64,000 nucleotides of DNA from assembly GCF_024730785.1 (NCBI RefSeq), contig NZ_CP102830.1:1426001-1490000 (forward strand), written 5' to 3'. This document shows positions 36,417 through 46,039 of this stretch, in pieces. The first letter of the stretch is position 1, and every line of letters begins with the position of its first letter. This stretch comes from Pseudomonas sp. LS44. Its GTDB lineage: Bacteria; Pseudomonadota; Gammaproteobacteria; Pseudomonadales; Pseudomonadaceae. Below the pieces are notes generated by a model that saw only the letters and a list, made by a program, of their open reading frames with translations, had not been told where the DNA came from and did not search any database. The translations under genes were made by a program, and so were the position numbers.

Positions 36417-38432
36417 ATGTCCCAGTTTCAACTTGTGACCCGTTTTGAGCCGGCCGGCGACCAGCCAGAGGCGATCCGACAAATGGTGGAGGGGCTGGTC
36501 GCTGGGTTATCGCACCAGACCCTACTTGGCGTGACCGGCTCAGGGAAAACCTTCAGCATCGCCAACGTGATTGCCCAGGTACAGCGGCCGACCCTGGTGC
36601 TGGCGCCGAACAAGACGCTAGCCGCGCAGCTGTATGGCGAATTCAAAAGCTTCTTTCCAAATAATGCGGTCGAGTACTTCGTTTCTTATTACGACTACTA
36701 CCAGCCCGAAGCTTATGTGCCGTCCTCCGATACCTTTATCGAGAAGGACGCCTCGATCAACGATCATATCGAGCAAATGCGCCTGTCCGCGACCAAGGCG
36801 CTGCTGGAGCGGCCAGACTCGATCATCGTTACGACCGTGTCGTGCATTTACGGTCTAGGTGATCCCAAGTCGTATCTGAAAATGGTGCTGCACCTTGATC
36901 GCGGCGACAAAATGGATCAGCGCGCCTTACTGCGCCGCTTGGCGGATCTGCAATACAGCCGTAACGACATGGATTTTGCGCGCGCGACCTTCCGAGTGCG
37001 GGGCGATGTGATCGATGTTTTCCCGGCGGAATCCGATCTTGAAGCGATTCGCATCGAGCTGTTCGATGACGAGATTGAGAGTATTTCCGCCTTCGATCCG
37101 CTGACCGGAGAAGTCATCCGCAAACTGCCGCGCTACACCCTGTATCCCAAGAGCCACTACGTCACTCCGCGGCAAACGTTGCTCGATGCGGTGGAACACA
37201 TCAAGGTCGAGTTGGTCCAGCGTCTGGAATATCTACGCGCCAACAACAAGTTGGTCGAGGCGCAACGCCTGGAGCAACGCACTCGTTTCGATCTGGAGAT
37301 GATCCTCGAGCTGGGCTACTGCAACGGCATCGAAAACTACTCGCGCTACCTCTCCGGGCGGGGTTCCGGCGAGGCCCCGCCGACCCTTTACGATTACTTG
37401 CCGGCCAACTCGCTGCTGGTAATCGACGAGTCGCACGTCAGCGTTCCGCAGGTTGGGGCGATGTTCAAAGGTGACCGATCGCGCAAGGAAACCCTGGTCG
37501 AATATGGTTTCCGCTTGCCCTCGGCATTGGATAACCGGCCACTGCGTTTTGACGAATGGGAGGCGATCAGTCCGCAAACCATCTTCGTCTCCGCGACGCC
37601 CGGGCCCTACGAAGCCGATCACGCGGGCCGGGTCATCGAACAACTGGTGCGGCCCACCGGGTTGGTCGATCCCCAAGTTGAGATTCGCCCGGCCAGCACC
37701 CAGGTCGATGACTTGTTGTCGGAGATCCACAAGTGTGTGGCGCTCGAAGAGCGCGTGCTGGTCACCACCCTGACCAAACGCATGGCCGAAGACCTGACCG
37801 ATTATCTCGGCGACCACGGTGTGCGGGTGCGTTATCTGCATTCGGACATCGATACCGTCGAGCGAGTCGAAATTATCCGCGACCTGCGCATCGGTGCTTT
37901 CGATGTGCTGGTCGGTATCAACCTGCTGCGCGAGGGCTTGGATATGCCCGAAGTGTCGCTGGTGGCGATTCTGGACGCCGACAAGGAGGGCTTTCTGCGC
38001 TCCGAGCGTTCGCTGATTCAGACCATCGGCCGCGCGGCCCGTAATCTCAGGGGCCGGGCGATTCTCTACGCCGACCGGATGACTGGCTCAATGGAGCGGG
38101 CGATTGGCGAAACTGAGCGCCGGCGGCAGAAACAGGTCGATTTCAACACCGCCCACGGCATTGTTCCGAAGGGGGTGAAAAAGGATGTCCAGGATATCCT
38201 CGAGGGCGCCCATGTGCCGGGTTCGCGGAGTAGCAAGCGCAAGGGCATGGCCAAGGTCGCGGAGGAAAATGCCCGCTACGAAGCCGAGCTGCGCTCACCG
38301 AGCGAAATCACCAAGCGCATCCGCCAGCTAGAGGAAAAAATGCTGCAACTGGCGCGCGATCTCGAGTTTGAAGCGGCAGCGCAAATGCGCGATGAAATTC
38401 AAAAGCTCCGCCAGCGCCTGCTGGAGGTTTAG
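36417..38432 (+). CDS. uvrB: Excinuclease ABC subunit B
   Basis: This 671-residue helicase-like subunit of nucleotide excision repair verifies damage and recruits UvrC. The Walker A motif GVTGSGKT is at residues 38-45. Also present are the beta-hairpin [12 protein letters not shown] that inserts at the lesion, DESHVS, the helicase motifs LREGLDMPE and QTIGRAARN, and a C-terminal UVR coiled coil ([22 protein letters not shown]). All domains are complete. The ~180-base upstream gap has no good CTG-N10-CAG LexA box. Confidence 0.98.
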   Translation: MSQFQLVTRFEPAGDQPEAIRQMVEGLVAGLSHQTLLGVTGSGKTFSIANVIAQVQRPTLVLAPNKTLAAQLYGEFKSFFPNNAVEYFVSYYDYYQPEAYVPSSDTFIEKDASINDHIEQMRLSATKALLERPDSIIVTTVSCIYGLGDPKSYLKMVLHLDRGDKMDQRALLRRLADLQYSRNDMDFARATFRVRGDVIDVFPAESDLEAIRIELFDDEIESISAFDPLTGEVIRKLPRYTLYPKSHYVTPRQTLLDAVEHIKVELVQRLEYLRANNKLVEAQRLEQRTRFDLEMILELGYCNGIENYSRYLSGRGSGEAPPTLYDYLPANSLLVIDESHVSVPQVGAMFKGDRSRKETLVEYGFRLPSALDNRPLRFDEWEAISPQTIFVSATPGPYEADHAGRVIEQLVRPTGLVDPQVEIRPASTQVDDLLSEIHKCVALEERVLVTTLTKRMAEDLTDYLGDHGVRVRYLHSDIDTVERVEIIRDLRIGAFDVLVGINLLREGLDMPEVSLVAILDADKEGFLRSERSLIQTIGRAARNLRGRAILYADRMTGSMERAIGETERRRQKQVDFNTAHGIVPKGVKKDVQDILEGAHVPGSRSSKRKGMAKVAEENARYEAELRSPSEITKRIRQLEEKMLQLARDLEFEAAAQMRDEIQKLRQRLLEV

Positions 38433-38445
38433 CCGTTCGCGGTGC

Positions 38446-39345
38446 TTAGCGTCTGCCGAAAATGATCAGGGTGACTCCCGCCAGAGTCGCCACGCAGGTG
38501 AGCAGGGCGGTCAGACTCAGCGTCTCATCCAGCAGCAGATAGCCGAGCAATAGCGCGATCAATGGGTTTACGAAGGCAAAGGTCGACACCAGGCTCGGTC
38601 GAACCTCGCGCAGCAGCCAGAAGTACGCCGGATAGACGCCAAGGCTGACCGGCAGCACCAGGTAGGCCAGCCATAGCCATCCCGAGCGCGACAGGCCGGG
38701 CACGTCGGCGCTCTGCCAGTCGCCGTGATAAAGGCCAAACAGTCCGAGTAAGACCGCGCCAATCAGCATTTGTAGACTCAAGCCCAGCGAGCGGGATGCA
38801 AACGGTGGGCGGCGACTCATCCACCAGGCGCCAATGGCCCACAGCAACGTGGCAATCACCACCAGTCCGCCGGCCAACCATTGTTGACCGGTGGCGGCGC
38901 TGTCGAGTCCCTTGTTCATCAGCAGCACAATGCCGGCGCAGGCGAGCGCCAGGCCGCAGAGCACCCAGAGCGGTGGCCGGTCACCGAGTAACCATTCCAG
39001 GGCCACGCTCCAGAGCGGCAGGGTGGTGTACAGCATCGCCAATAATCCGGTCGGCAGGTATTGGTTGGCATACAGCAAGGCGCCTTGGCCGATGCTGATC
39101 AGCAGCAAGCTGCCGATGAGCGCACTACCCCAATCACTGCGTTGCAACTTGGCGCTGCCACTCGCGAGGGCCCAAGCCAGGGCCAAACTGCCGGCGAGCG
39201 CGAAGCGCAGGGTGGCGATGACGAAAGGCGGGAGCTCGCGGAGCAGGAAATGGTTGGCCAGGTAGGTCGTGCCCCAGCCGATATAAATGACGATAAAAGC
39301 ACCGATGATCAGCAGCGAACGGGTGCGGGCGGCAGTGGCGGACAT
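38446..39345 (-). CDS. EamA/DMT-family transporter
   Basis: This is a 299-residue protein from the start MSATAARTRSLLIIG; a frame back to 39435 overlaps the neighbouring gene and is rejected. It has ten hydrophobic segments arranged as two five-helix EamA repeats (GWGTTYLANHFLLRELPPF and later YLVLPVSLGVYPAYF). It resembles YedA-type exporters of metabolites or drugs; the substrate is unknown. It converges with uvrB, 13 bases apart. Confidence 0.85.
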   Translation of the reverse strand: MSATAARTRSLLIIGAFIVIYIGWGTTYLANHFLLRELPPFVIATLRFALAGSLALAWALASGSAKLQRSDWGSALIGSLLLISIGQGALLYANQYLPTGLLAMLYTTLPLWSVALEWLLGDRPPLWVLCGLALACAGIVLLMNKGLDSAATGQQWLAGGLVVIATLLWAIGAWWMSRRPPFASRSLGLSLQMLIGAVLLGLFGLYHGDWQSADVPGLSRSGWLWLAYLVLPVSLGVYPAYFWLLREVRPSLVSTFAFVNPLIALLLGYLLLDETLSLTALLTCVATLAGVTLIIFGRR

Positions 39346-39391
39346 GGGAAACCTGGAGCGAATCTGCCGGCGGGAACCGGCAGATAAATGA

Positions 39392-40945
39392 TTAATGTGC
39401 GGCGGGGCTGTCGTGCATGCCTGGCGGCAGCGCACGGGTCAACAGGATGGCCAGCATGCTGATGCACAACATGATACCGACCGCATGGAAGGCGTCATTG
39501 TAGGCCATGATCATCGCCTGCTGATGCACGGTTTCGCTGAGCTTGCCCAGCGCCGCGGTTTCGCTGCCAAGGGTGTTGGTGAGCAGCGCCAGACGCTCGC
39601 CGACCTGCGGGTTGCTTGGCACCACCGCTTCGCGCAGATAGTCGAAATACACCTTGGCACGACTGTCCAGCAGCGTGGCGAGCAGGGCGATCCCCACGGC
39701 GCCGCCGAGGTTGCGCAGCACATTGAACAAGCTGGAGGCAGAGCCAGCATCTTCAGGCTGCAGATAAACCGTGGCGATCATCGAGATGGTCACCATCACC
39801 AGCGGTTGGCCAAGCGCGCGGATGAGTTGGAGGTAGTCGAATTGCGGTCCGGAAAAGTCCAGATTGAGCGATCCCGACAATAGACTGGCCAGACCAAATA
39901 AGCCGAAACCCAGGGCGCAGAGGAACTTGGGTGGCACCACTTTCATCAACTTGGGAATCAGCGGAATTATGAATAACTGAGGCACACCCATCCACATGAT
40001 CACTTCGCCGATCTGCAAGGCGTTGTAATTCTGGATCTGCGCGAGGTACAGCGGCAGCAGGTAGATCGAGCCGTACAGACCCATGCCCAAACCCACGCTG
40101 GCGATGCTCGACAGACCGAAATTGCGATTACGCAGGATGCCCAGATTGATCAGTGGATTGGGTCGCGAAATCTGCAAGATCACGAAGCAGATCAAGCTGA
40201 CCACTGCGATGCTGCCAAGATTGACGATCAGCATCGATTCCAGCCAGTTCTTGCGGTGGCCTTCCTCGAGAAACACCTGCAAGCAGCCGAGGCCCACGCC
40301 TAGGGTCACGATGCCGGCGTAGTCGGTGCTTTTCAGCAGTTCCCAATGCGGTGGTTTCTTTTCCAGGCCGTAGAGCAGACCGGCAATCAGCAGCAGGCCG
40401 GGCGGCACGTTGATATAGAAGATGTACTCCCAGCCCCAGTTCTCCGTCAGCCAGCCGCCCAGGGTTGGGCCAATGGATGGGGCAAACGTGGCGGTCATGG
40501 CAAACATCGCCATGCCTTTGGCGCGGTGGTGTTCCGGCAGTTTGATCAGCGTCAGCGTGAAGGCCAGCGGAATCAGCGCGCCGCCGGTGAAACCCTGCAG
40601 CGCGCGAAACACGATCATGCTTTCCAGGTTCCAGGCGGTTGAACACAGCAGCGAGGCAATGATGAAGGCGGCTGACACCCAAGTCGCCAGACGCCGCACG
40701 GAAAGTAGCTGCACCAGCCAGGCGGCCATCGGGATCATGATGATCTCGGCGACCAGATACGAGGTGGAAATCCACGAGCCTTCTTCCAAGGTCGCGGACA
40801 GCGCGCCCTGGATATCCTTGAGTGATGAGTTGGTGATCTGGATGTCGAGAATCGCCATAAAGGCGCCCAGCATCATGCTCATCACCGCGATCCAGTCGCG
40901 CCGGGTAGGCTCTCCGGTGGGGCGGAGAAACGTTTCAGCTGCCAT
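39392..40945 (-). CDS. emrB: DHA2-family drug efflux permease, EmrB-like
   Basis: This 517-residue MFS transporter has about 14 membrane segments. It shows the DHA2 marks FMAILDIQITNSSLKDIQGAL in helix 1, GFTGGALIPLAFTLTL, and the motif C-like GPTLGGWLTENWGWEYIFYINVPPG. It would export drugs or other hydrophobic compounds by proton antiport. It overlaps the upstream emrA-like gene by 11 bases, forming an EmrAB-type pair that works with an outer-membrane channel encoded elsewhere. Confidence 0.9.
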   Translation of the reverse strand: MAAETFLRPTGEPTRRDWIAVMSMMLGAFMAILDIQITNSSLKDIQGALSATLEEGSWISTSYLVAEIIMIPMAAWLVQLLSVRRLATWVSAAFIIASLLCSTAWNLESMIVFRALQGFTGGALIPLAFTLTLIKLPEHHRAKGMAMFAMTATFAPSIGPTLGGWLTENWGWEYIFYINVPPGLLLIAGLLYGLEKKPPHWELLKSTDYAGIVTLGVGLGCLQVFLEEGHRKNWLESMLIVNLGSIAVVSLICFVILQISRPNPLINLGILRNRNFGLSSIASVGLGMGLYGSIYLLPLYLAQIQNYNALQIGEVIMWMGVPQLFIIPLIPKLMKVVPPKFLCALGFGLFGLASLLSGSLNLDFSGPQFDYLQLIRALGQPLVMVTISMIATVYLQPEDAGSASSLFNVLRNLGGAVGIALLATLLDSRAKVYFDYLREAVVPSNPQVGERLALLTNTLGSETAALGKLSETVHQQAMIMAYNDAFHAVGIMLCISMLAILLTRALPPGMHDSPAAH

Positions 40946-41981
40946 GGTTGGCGGACTTGAGTTCGACCTTCACGTTGACCGACATACCCGGGCGGATCTT
41001 GCCGCGTAGCGGATTGTCGGCGGCGAAGGTGAGCTTCACTGGGATGCGCTGCACGACTTTAGTGAAGTTGCCGGTGGCGTTGTCGGGCGGCAGCAAGCTG
41101 AACTGTGCGCCAGAGGCGGCGAACAGGCTTTCGATGCGGCCTTCAATCGGTGTGTCTGGATAGGCGTCGAACTCCAGCTCAGCCTTTTGCCCGGGCTGCA
41201 TCTTGCCGATCTGGGTTTCCTTGAAGTTGGCTTGAACCCAGATGTCCTGGTCCGGCACCAGCGACAGCAAGTACGCCCCGGCCTGCACGTATTGACCGTT
41301 GCGTGCGGCCCGCTGGCCGACCATGCCACTGATCGGTGCATGGATTTCCGTGCGGGTCAGATTCAACTCGGCTTGCGCCAGTTCCGCGCGCGCGCTGGCG
41401 ATCTGGGCTTCGAGGCGCTTGATTTCCGCGTGCAGCGTATCGACCTGTTGGCGTTGTGCGGCCAGATCGGCTTCGGCCTTGCTGACATGGGAGCGCGCGA
41501 CATGACTATCGGCGGTCAGGGTGGTAACCCGCTCTTCCGAGACGTAGCCGGGTTTACGCAGGGTTTGCGCGCGCGATAGATCGATCTGCGTGCGTCCCAG
41601 GGTTGCCTGGCTCGCGGCGACATCGGCGCGGCTGGCGGTAATCGTACTGGCCTGTTGCGTCAATTTGCTGTGTGCCTGGACCAACTCTGCCTCGCGCGTG
41701 GCCAGCGTGGCGCGCGCACGTTCAAGGGCAAGGTTGAAGTCGCCCGCTTCGAGCACTACCAGCAGGTCACCTTTCTCCACATGCTGGTTGTCCTGTACCA
41801 ACACCTTATCGATCCGTGCGCCGAGCTGGCTGGACAGGCGGGTGATTTCGCCCTGTACGTAGGCGTTGTCGGTGCTTTCGACGAAGCGGCCAATCAGCCA
41901 CCAATGCAAAAAGAATCCAAGAGTGACAAGGCTGACTAAGGCGAGGAAGACAAACAGGCGGCGCTGGAGTTTGGCAGGCAT
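40935..41981 (-). CDS. emrA: EmrA-like membrane fusion protein
   Basis: This 348-residue HlyD-family periplasmic adaptor has one N-terminal membrane segment (FVFLALVSLVTLGFFLHWWL), then VESTDNAYVQGEITRLSSQL, a long coiled-coil hairpin (residues ~85-200), and a beta-barrel domain with APISGMVGQRAARNGQYV. It links the EmrB-like permease to an outer-membrane channel. The start lies 105 bases from the divergently read LysR gene, which probably controls this pair. Confidence 0.9.
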   Translation of the reverse strand: MPAKLQRRLFVFLALVSLVTLGFFLHWWLIGRFVESTDNAYVQGEITRLSSQLGARIDKVLVQDNQHVEKGDLLVVLEAGDFNLALERARATLATREAELVQAHSKLTQQASTITASRADVAASQATLGRTQIDLSRAQTLRKPGYVSEERVTTLTADSHVARSHVSKAEADLAAQRQQVDTLHAEIKRLEAQIASARAELAQAELNLTRTEIHAPISGMVGQRAARNGQYVQAGAYLLSLVPDQDIWVQANFKETQIGKMQPGQKAELEFDAYPDTPIEGRIESLFAASGAQFSLLPPDNATGNFTKVVQRIPVKLTFAADNPLRGKIRPGMSVNVKVELKSANHGS

Positions 41982-42086
41982 GCGAAGGCTCGAAAGAAGG
42001 GCAAAACTGTAAGCAAATCTAACAGTGTTCCCTCCCGCTATGTAGCCGTTACACTTCAGAAAGCTTGTTGCTTATGGGGAACAATA

Positions 42087-43007
42087 ATGGGATTGGATGA
42101 TGCGCTGATCTTCACCCGGGTTGTCGAGTGCCACAGCTTCACGCTGGCCGCTCAAGGGTTGGGCATGCAGAAGTCGACGGTCAGTCGGCGGATCGCGCTG
42201 CTGGAAGAGCGTCTCGGCGTACGTTTGATCAATCGCACGACCCGAAAATTGCGATTGACCGAAGTGGGCCAGGCCTACTACGAGCGCTGCCGGCAGATCA
42301 TGCTCGATTTTGCCGAGGCCGAGCATGCGGTCATGCAGCTTCAGCGTGAGCCGTCTGGCCTGCTGCGAATTAGCGCACCAATTGAGTTCGGGCAGCTGTT
42401 TCTGGGTAAGGTTCTCGGCGCATTTATGCGTCAATATCCGGAAATACGCGCCGAAGTCGAACTGACCTCGCGACCTGTCGACCCGGTAGAAGAAGGCGTC
42501 GATATCGCCATTTTGGTGGGGCCTCCGCAAGATTCCACGCTGATTGCCCGCAAGCTGTTCGAAAGCCGCCGGCGGCTCTGCGCGAGTCCTGCCTACCTGG
42601 CTGCTCACGGCGTGCCGGAAAGCATCGAGCAGCTCGCCGATCACCGCGCCATTCTGTTGCCCTCAGACGCGCCGCGCTACTGGCCGCTGATCGGTGAGAG
42701 TGTGGTGTGCCAGCGGGTGATGTCGTGCAACAACATTACTTTCGCTCGCGAGGCGGTGTTGGCCGGCGCTGGGATTGCGGGGCTGCCGCTGATGATCAGC
42801 GAGTACGCCGTGCGTCGTGGCGAACTCATCGAGTTGCTGCCACAGGCGCGTTTGCCGGTTGGCGAAGTTCATGCGGTTTATCCGTCGCGCCGTTTCCAGG
42901 CGATGAAAGTGAAGACTTTCCTCGATTTCCTGATGCACCACTTGCCCCGCGATGAAGGCGAGTTGCTGGAGCCGGCAACCGCCCGCCTGCTAACATTGGG
43001 CCTTTGA
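42087..43007 (+). CDS. LysR-family regulator, divergent from emrAB
   Basis: This 306-residue LTTR has an N-terminal winged helix-turn-helix (FTLAAQGLGMQKSTVSRRIALLE, then RLGVRLINRTTRKLRLTEVG). Its effector-binding domain follows the pattern of the CrgA/YafC-like group. GGGGA six bases before ATG 42087 is the ribosome-binding site. Its divergent position suggests that it regulates the efflux genes and itself from the 105-base shared region. A weak TTGTT/AACAA dyad at 42065-42084 overlaps the ribosome-binding site and is not convincing. Confidence 0.9.
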   Translation: MGLDDALIFTRVVECHSFTLAAQGLGMQKSTVSRRIALLEERLGVRLINRTTRKLRLTEVGQAYYERCRQIMLDFAEAEHAVMQLQREPSGLLRISAPIEFGQLFLGKVLGAFMRQYPEIRAEVELTSRPVDPVEEGVDIAILVGPPQDSTLIARKLFESRRRLCASPAYLAAHGVPESIEQLADHRAILLPSDAPRYWPLIGESVVCQRVMSCNNITFAREAVLAGAGIAGLPLMISEYAVRRGELIELLPQARLPVGEVHAVYPSRRFQAMKVKTFLDFLMHHLPRDEGELLEPATARLLTLGL

Positions 43008-43034
43008 CGCCAGGCCCGTGCCTGGCGCTTTTCA
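43008..43034 (+). terminator. Rho-independent terminator after the LysR gene
   Basis: CGCCAGGC and GCCTGGCG form a perfect 8-bp stem with a CCGT loop, followed by CTTTTCACTTT. It starts directly after the LysR stop codon and precedes gltX by 30 bases. Confidence 0.88.
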
Positions 43035-43064
43035 CTTTGATCCGCTGATCCGAGATCTCTTCCG

Positions 43065-44546
43065 ATGACCACCGTTCGTACCCGTATCGCGCCATCGCCA
43101 ACCGGCGACCCGCATGTCGGCACCGCTTATATCGCCCTGTTCAACCTGTGTTTTGCGCGCCAGCACGGTGGCCAATTCATTCTGCGTATCGAGGACACCG
43201 ACCAGGTGCGCTCGACTCGCGAATCGGAACAGCAGATCTACGATGCGTTGCGCTGGCTGGGTATCGAATGGGACGAAGGCCCGGACGTTGGCGGTCCACA
43301 TGGTCCGTACCGGCAGAGCGAACGTGGCGAGATTTACCGCAAATATGCGGATGAGCTGCTGCAAAAAGGCCACGCGTTCTATTGCTTCGCGACGCCCGCC
43401 GAGCTCGATCAGATGCGCGCCGAGCAAACCGCTCGCGGCGAGACCCCACGGTATGATGGGCGCGGTCTGACGCTATCGGCTGATGAAGTACAGCGCCGCT
43501 TGAGCGCCGGTGAGCCTTATGTAATTCGCATGAAAGTGCCGAGCGAAGGTATTTGCGAAGTCCCGGACATGCTGCGTGGCACGGTGGAAATTCCTTGGGA
43601 CCGCATGGACATGCAGGTGCTGATGAAGGCCGATGGCCTGCCGACGTATTTCCTGGCCAACGTCGTCGACGATCATCTGATGGGTATCACCCATGTGCTG
43701 CGTGGTGAGGAGTGGCTGCCCTCGGCACCCAAATTGATCAAGCTCTACGAATATTTCGGCTGGGAACAGCCGCAGCTCTGCTATATGCCGCTGCTGCGCA
43801 ATCCGGACAAGAGCAAGTTATCCAAACGCAAGAATCCGACCTCGATCACCTTCTACGAGCGTATGGGCTTTTTGCCGCAGGCGATGCTCAATTATCTCGG
43901 GCGCATGGGCTGGTCGATGCCGGATGAGCGCGAGAAGTTCACCCTGGCCGAGATGGTCGAAAATTTCGATATCCAACGGGTTTCCCTGGGTGGGCCGATT
44001 TTCGATCTGGAGAAGCTTTCCTGGCTCAACGGCCAATGGCTGCGTGAGCTGAGCGTCGAAACCTTCGCCGCCGAAATGCAGAAGTGGGCGTTGAACCCCG
44101 ACTACCTGATGAAAATTGCGCCGCACGTACAGGGCCGGGTGGAAACCTTGAGCCAGGTTGCGCCGCTGGCGGGCTTCTTCTTCTCCGGCGGCGTGCCGCT
44201 GGATGCCAAGTTGTTCGAGCACAAGAAGCTCTCGGCTGAGCAAGTGCGCCAGGTCATCCAACTGATTTTGTGGAGGCTGGAAGCTTTGCGCCAATGGGAC
44301 AAAGAGCAGATCACTGGCTGCATTCAGGCGGTGGTCGAGCATCTTGAGTTGAAGCTGCGCGATGCCATGCCGCTGATGTTTGTCGCAATCACCGGCCAGG
44401 CCAGCTCGGTATCGGTGCTGGACGCCATGGAAATCCTCGGTCCCGATCTCACCCGATTCCGTTTGCGCCAGGCCATCGAAGTGCTGGGCGGAGTATCGAA
44501 GAAAGAAGGTAAGGAATGGGAAAAGCTCTTCGCTGCCATTCCCTGA
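43065..44546 (+). CDS. gltX: Glutamyl-tRNA synthetase
   Basis: This 493-residue class I aminoacyl-tRNA synthetase charges tRNA-Glu. It shows the HIGH-type motif PHVG at residues 16-19 after [24 protein letters not shown], and the KMSKS-type KLSKRKN near residue 252. The C-terminal anticodon-binding region is complete. Two tRNA-Glu genes lie 0.3-0.5 kb downstream. Confidence 0.97.
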   Translation: MTTVRTRIAPSPTGDPHVGTAYIALFNLCFARQHGGQFILRIEDTDQVRSTRESEQQIYDALRWLGIEWDEGPDVGGPHGPYRQSERGEIYRKYADELLQKGHAFYCFATPAELDQMRAEQTARGETPRYDGRGLTLSADEVQRRLSAGEPYVIRMKVPSEGICEVPDMLRGTVEIPWDRMDMQVLMKADGLPTYFLANVVDDHLMGITHVLRGEEWLPSAPKLIKLYEYFGWEQPQLCYMPLLRNPDKSKLSKRKNPTSITFYERMGFLPQAMLNYLGRMGWSMPDEREKFTLAEMVENFDIQRVSLGGPIFDLEKLSWLNGQWLRELSVETFAAEMQKWALNPDYLMKIAPHVQGRVETLSQVAPLAGFFFSGGVPLDAKLFEHKKLSAEQVRQVIQLILWRLEALRQWDKEQITGCIQAVVEHLELKLRDAMPLMFVAITGQASSVSVLDAMEILGPDLTRFRLRQAIEVLGGVSKKEGKEWEKLFAAIP

Positions 44547-44658
44547 GGTATGTCGTTGATCGGTTGTTAGTCGGCTGATCGCTGTTGGTACTGCCTCTGG
44601 ATTGGGGTAAGTGGTTGTTCTTGCGGTGAATTTTTTTAGGCGGTGCGGAAAAATTCTG

Positions 44659-44687
44659 TTGACAGCCTGCAGGTGCCAACCTAATAT
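44659..44687 (+). promoter_or_regulatory. Sigma-70 promoter of the tRNA operon
   Basis: TTGACA at 44659-44664 and TAATAT at 44682-44687 are separated by 17 bases. The following GCGCCCC is a GC-rich discriminator of the kind seen in stringently controlled stable-RNA promoters. The first tRNA begins 19 bases after the -10 box. Confidence 0.88.
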
Positions 44688-44705
44688 GCGCCCCGTCCTT
44701 GAGAC

Positions 44706-44781
<76 letters not shown>

Positions 44782-44830
44782 AATTGCCACGGTCAGTCGT
44801 AAGGCTGGCTGATTTTGTAGAAGGGTTTGC

Positions 44831-44906
44831 GTCCCCTTCGTCTAGTGGCCTAGGACACCGCCCTTTCACGGCGGTAACAGGGGTTCGAGTCCCCTAGGGG
44901 ACGCCA
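44831..44906 (+). tRNA. tRNA-Glu (anticodon TTC), copy 1
   Basis: This 76-base cloverleaf has the acceptor stem GTCCCCT paired with AGGGGAC, anticodon loop CTTTCAC with TTC, T-arm AGGGGTTCGAGTCCCCT and an encoded CCA. It is identical to copy 2 at 45081. Confidence 0.97.
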
Positions 44907-44956
44907 TTATTCCAGCAGTAACGTTTCGGCGTTACGAGTCGAGAGACGATAAATCC

Positions 44957-45032
<76 letters not shown>

Positions 45033-45038
45033 ATCACT

Positions 45039-45067
45039 AATAAGGCCAGCCACGTGCTGGCCTTATT
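45039..45067 (+). other. Perfect 12-bp hairpin between tRNA-Ala copy 2 and tRNA-Glu copy 2
   Basis: AATAAGGCCAGC and GCTGGCCTTATT pair over 12 bases with a CACGT loop. No T-run follows, so it is not a standard terminator. It could be a processing signal in the tRNA precursor or a partial attenuator. Confidence 0.6.
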
Positions 45068-45080
45068 CATCGAAGGTTTC

Positions 45081-45156
45081 GTCCCCTTCGTCTAGTGGCC
45101 TAGGACACCGCCCTTTCACGGCGGTAACAGGGGTTCGAGTCCCCTAGGGGACGCCA
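45081..45156 (+). tRNA. tRNA-Glu (anticodon TTC), copy 2
   Basis: This is identical to the tRNA-Glu at 44831. It is the last gene of the tRNA operon; a terminator follows after 25 bases. Confidence 0.97.
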
Positions 45157-45181
45157 TTTTTCCTGCTCTGCAGGACTTTGG

Positions 45182-45218
45182 AAGGGTCATTCTTTACGGA
45201 ATGGCCCTTTTGTTTTTT
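45182..45218 (+). terminator. Rho-independent terminator of the tRNA operon
   Basis: AAGGGTCATT and AATGGCCCTT form a 10-bp stem with one G-T pair, followed by TTGTTTTTT. Confidence 0.88.
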
Positions 45219-45311
45219 CTGTCTTTTGTTTTCCTCCATAACCTGGCATTGCTTGGGTAGTGCACGGTGATGGCGCATCATGGGGTCGTTTGAATTTCGA
45301 CGATCTAGCCC

Positions 45312-45995
45312 ATGAGTCCCGCACAATTATTCTGGTTTACCCACCGTGATGACTGCGCTATGCAGCTGGCTGCTGATCTGAGTACGCAGTTGCGCCAGGG
45401 CCTGGCGGTGCGTCCGCGCGCCAGTCTGTTATTGCCGGGCGGGACCAGTCCGCAAGCCCTGTTGCCTAGGTTGCGCGAGCAAGCGTTGGAATGGGACCGA
45501 GTGGACGTCAGTCCGACCGACGAGCGCTGGGTGGCGGCGGATGATCCGCACAGCAACTGGCGGCTCCTGGCCAATGGTCTGCCCCAGGCGAATTGTCTCG
45601 ATCCGCGCCAGGCAGCTACGCCCGAGGCGGCGGCCAGCACTTGGGCAGAGCATCTGGTCGAGTGGCAACCCTTCGATGCGGGATTGCTGGGCATGGGCGA
45701 CGATGCACACTTCGCCTCGCTGTTTCCCGGCCGGCCGGAATTGGCCGCGGCCCTGGATCTCGAGGCGCCGTCGGGCGCACTGCTTGGCTTGGCGCCTGCC
45801 TCGCCACAGCAACGTCTGTCACTTAACTTGAGCATGCTGTGCGCAAGCCGCTGGCTGGGCTTGCTCGCGTTTGGCGCCGGTAAACGCGAGTTGCTGGAAG
45901 CAGTGCTGGCTGATCAGGCGCATAGCCGTGCCTGGCCGCTGCATGCGCTGGTCTGGCAGAGCCGTCAGCCATTGAGAATTTATTGGGCGCCGTGA
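45312..45995 (+). CDS. pgl: 6-phosphogluconolactonase
   Basis: This 227-residue protein of the glucosamine-6-phosphate isomerase/6-phosphogluconolactonase family hydrolyses 6-phosphoglucono-lactone. Key stretches are LLLPGGTSPQALLPRL, the DERWVAADDPHSNW motif, and GLLGMGDDAHFASLFPG. It feeds 6-phosphogluconate to the Edd and Eda enzymes encoded next. The glucose-6-phosphate dehydrogenase gene, which often neighbours pgl in pseudomonads, is not in the window. The ribosome-binding site before ATG 45312 is weak. Confidence 0.9.
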   Translation: MSPAQLFWFTHRDDCAMQLAADLSTQLRQGLAVRPRASLLLPGGTSPQALLPRLREQALEWDRVDVSPTDERWVAADDPHSNWRLLANGLPQANCLDPRQAATPEAAASTWAEHLVEWQPFDAGLLGMGDDAHFASLFPGRPELAAALDLEAPSGALLGLAPASPQQRLSLNLSMLCASRWLGLLAFGAGKRELLEAVLADQAHSRAWPLHALVWQSRQPLRIYWAP

Positions 45996-46039
45996 GCGGT
46001 ACACTGACCTAACAGCTCGCTCGTAATTCGGAAGTCGCC

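Noticed and set aside
42065..42084. TTGTT/AACAA dyad as an operator for the emrAB regulator
   Set aside because: The arms are only five bases long, and the right part is the ribosome-binding region of the LysR gene.
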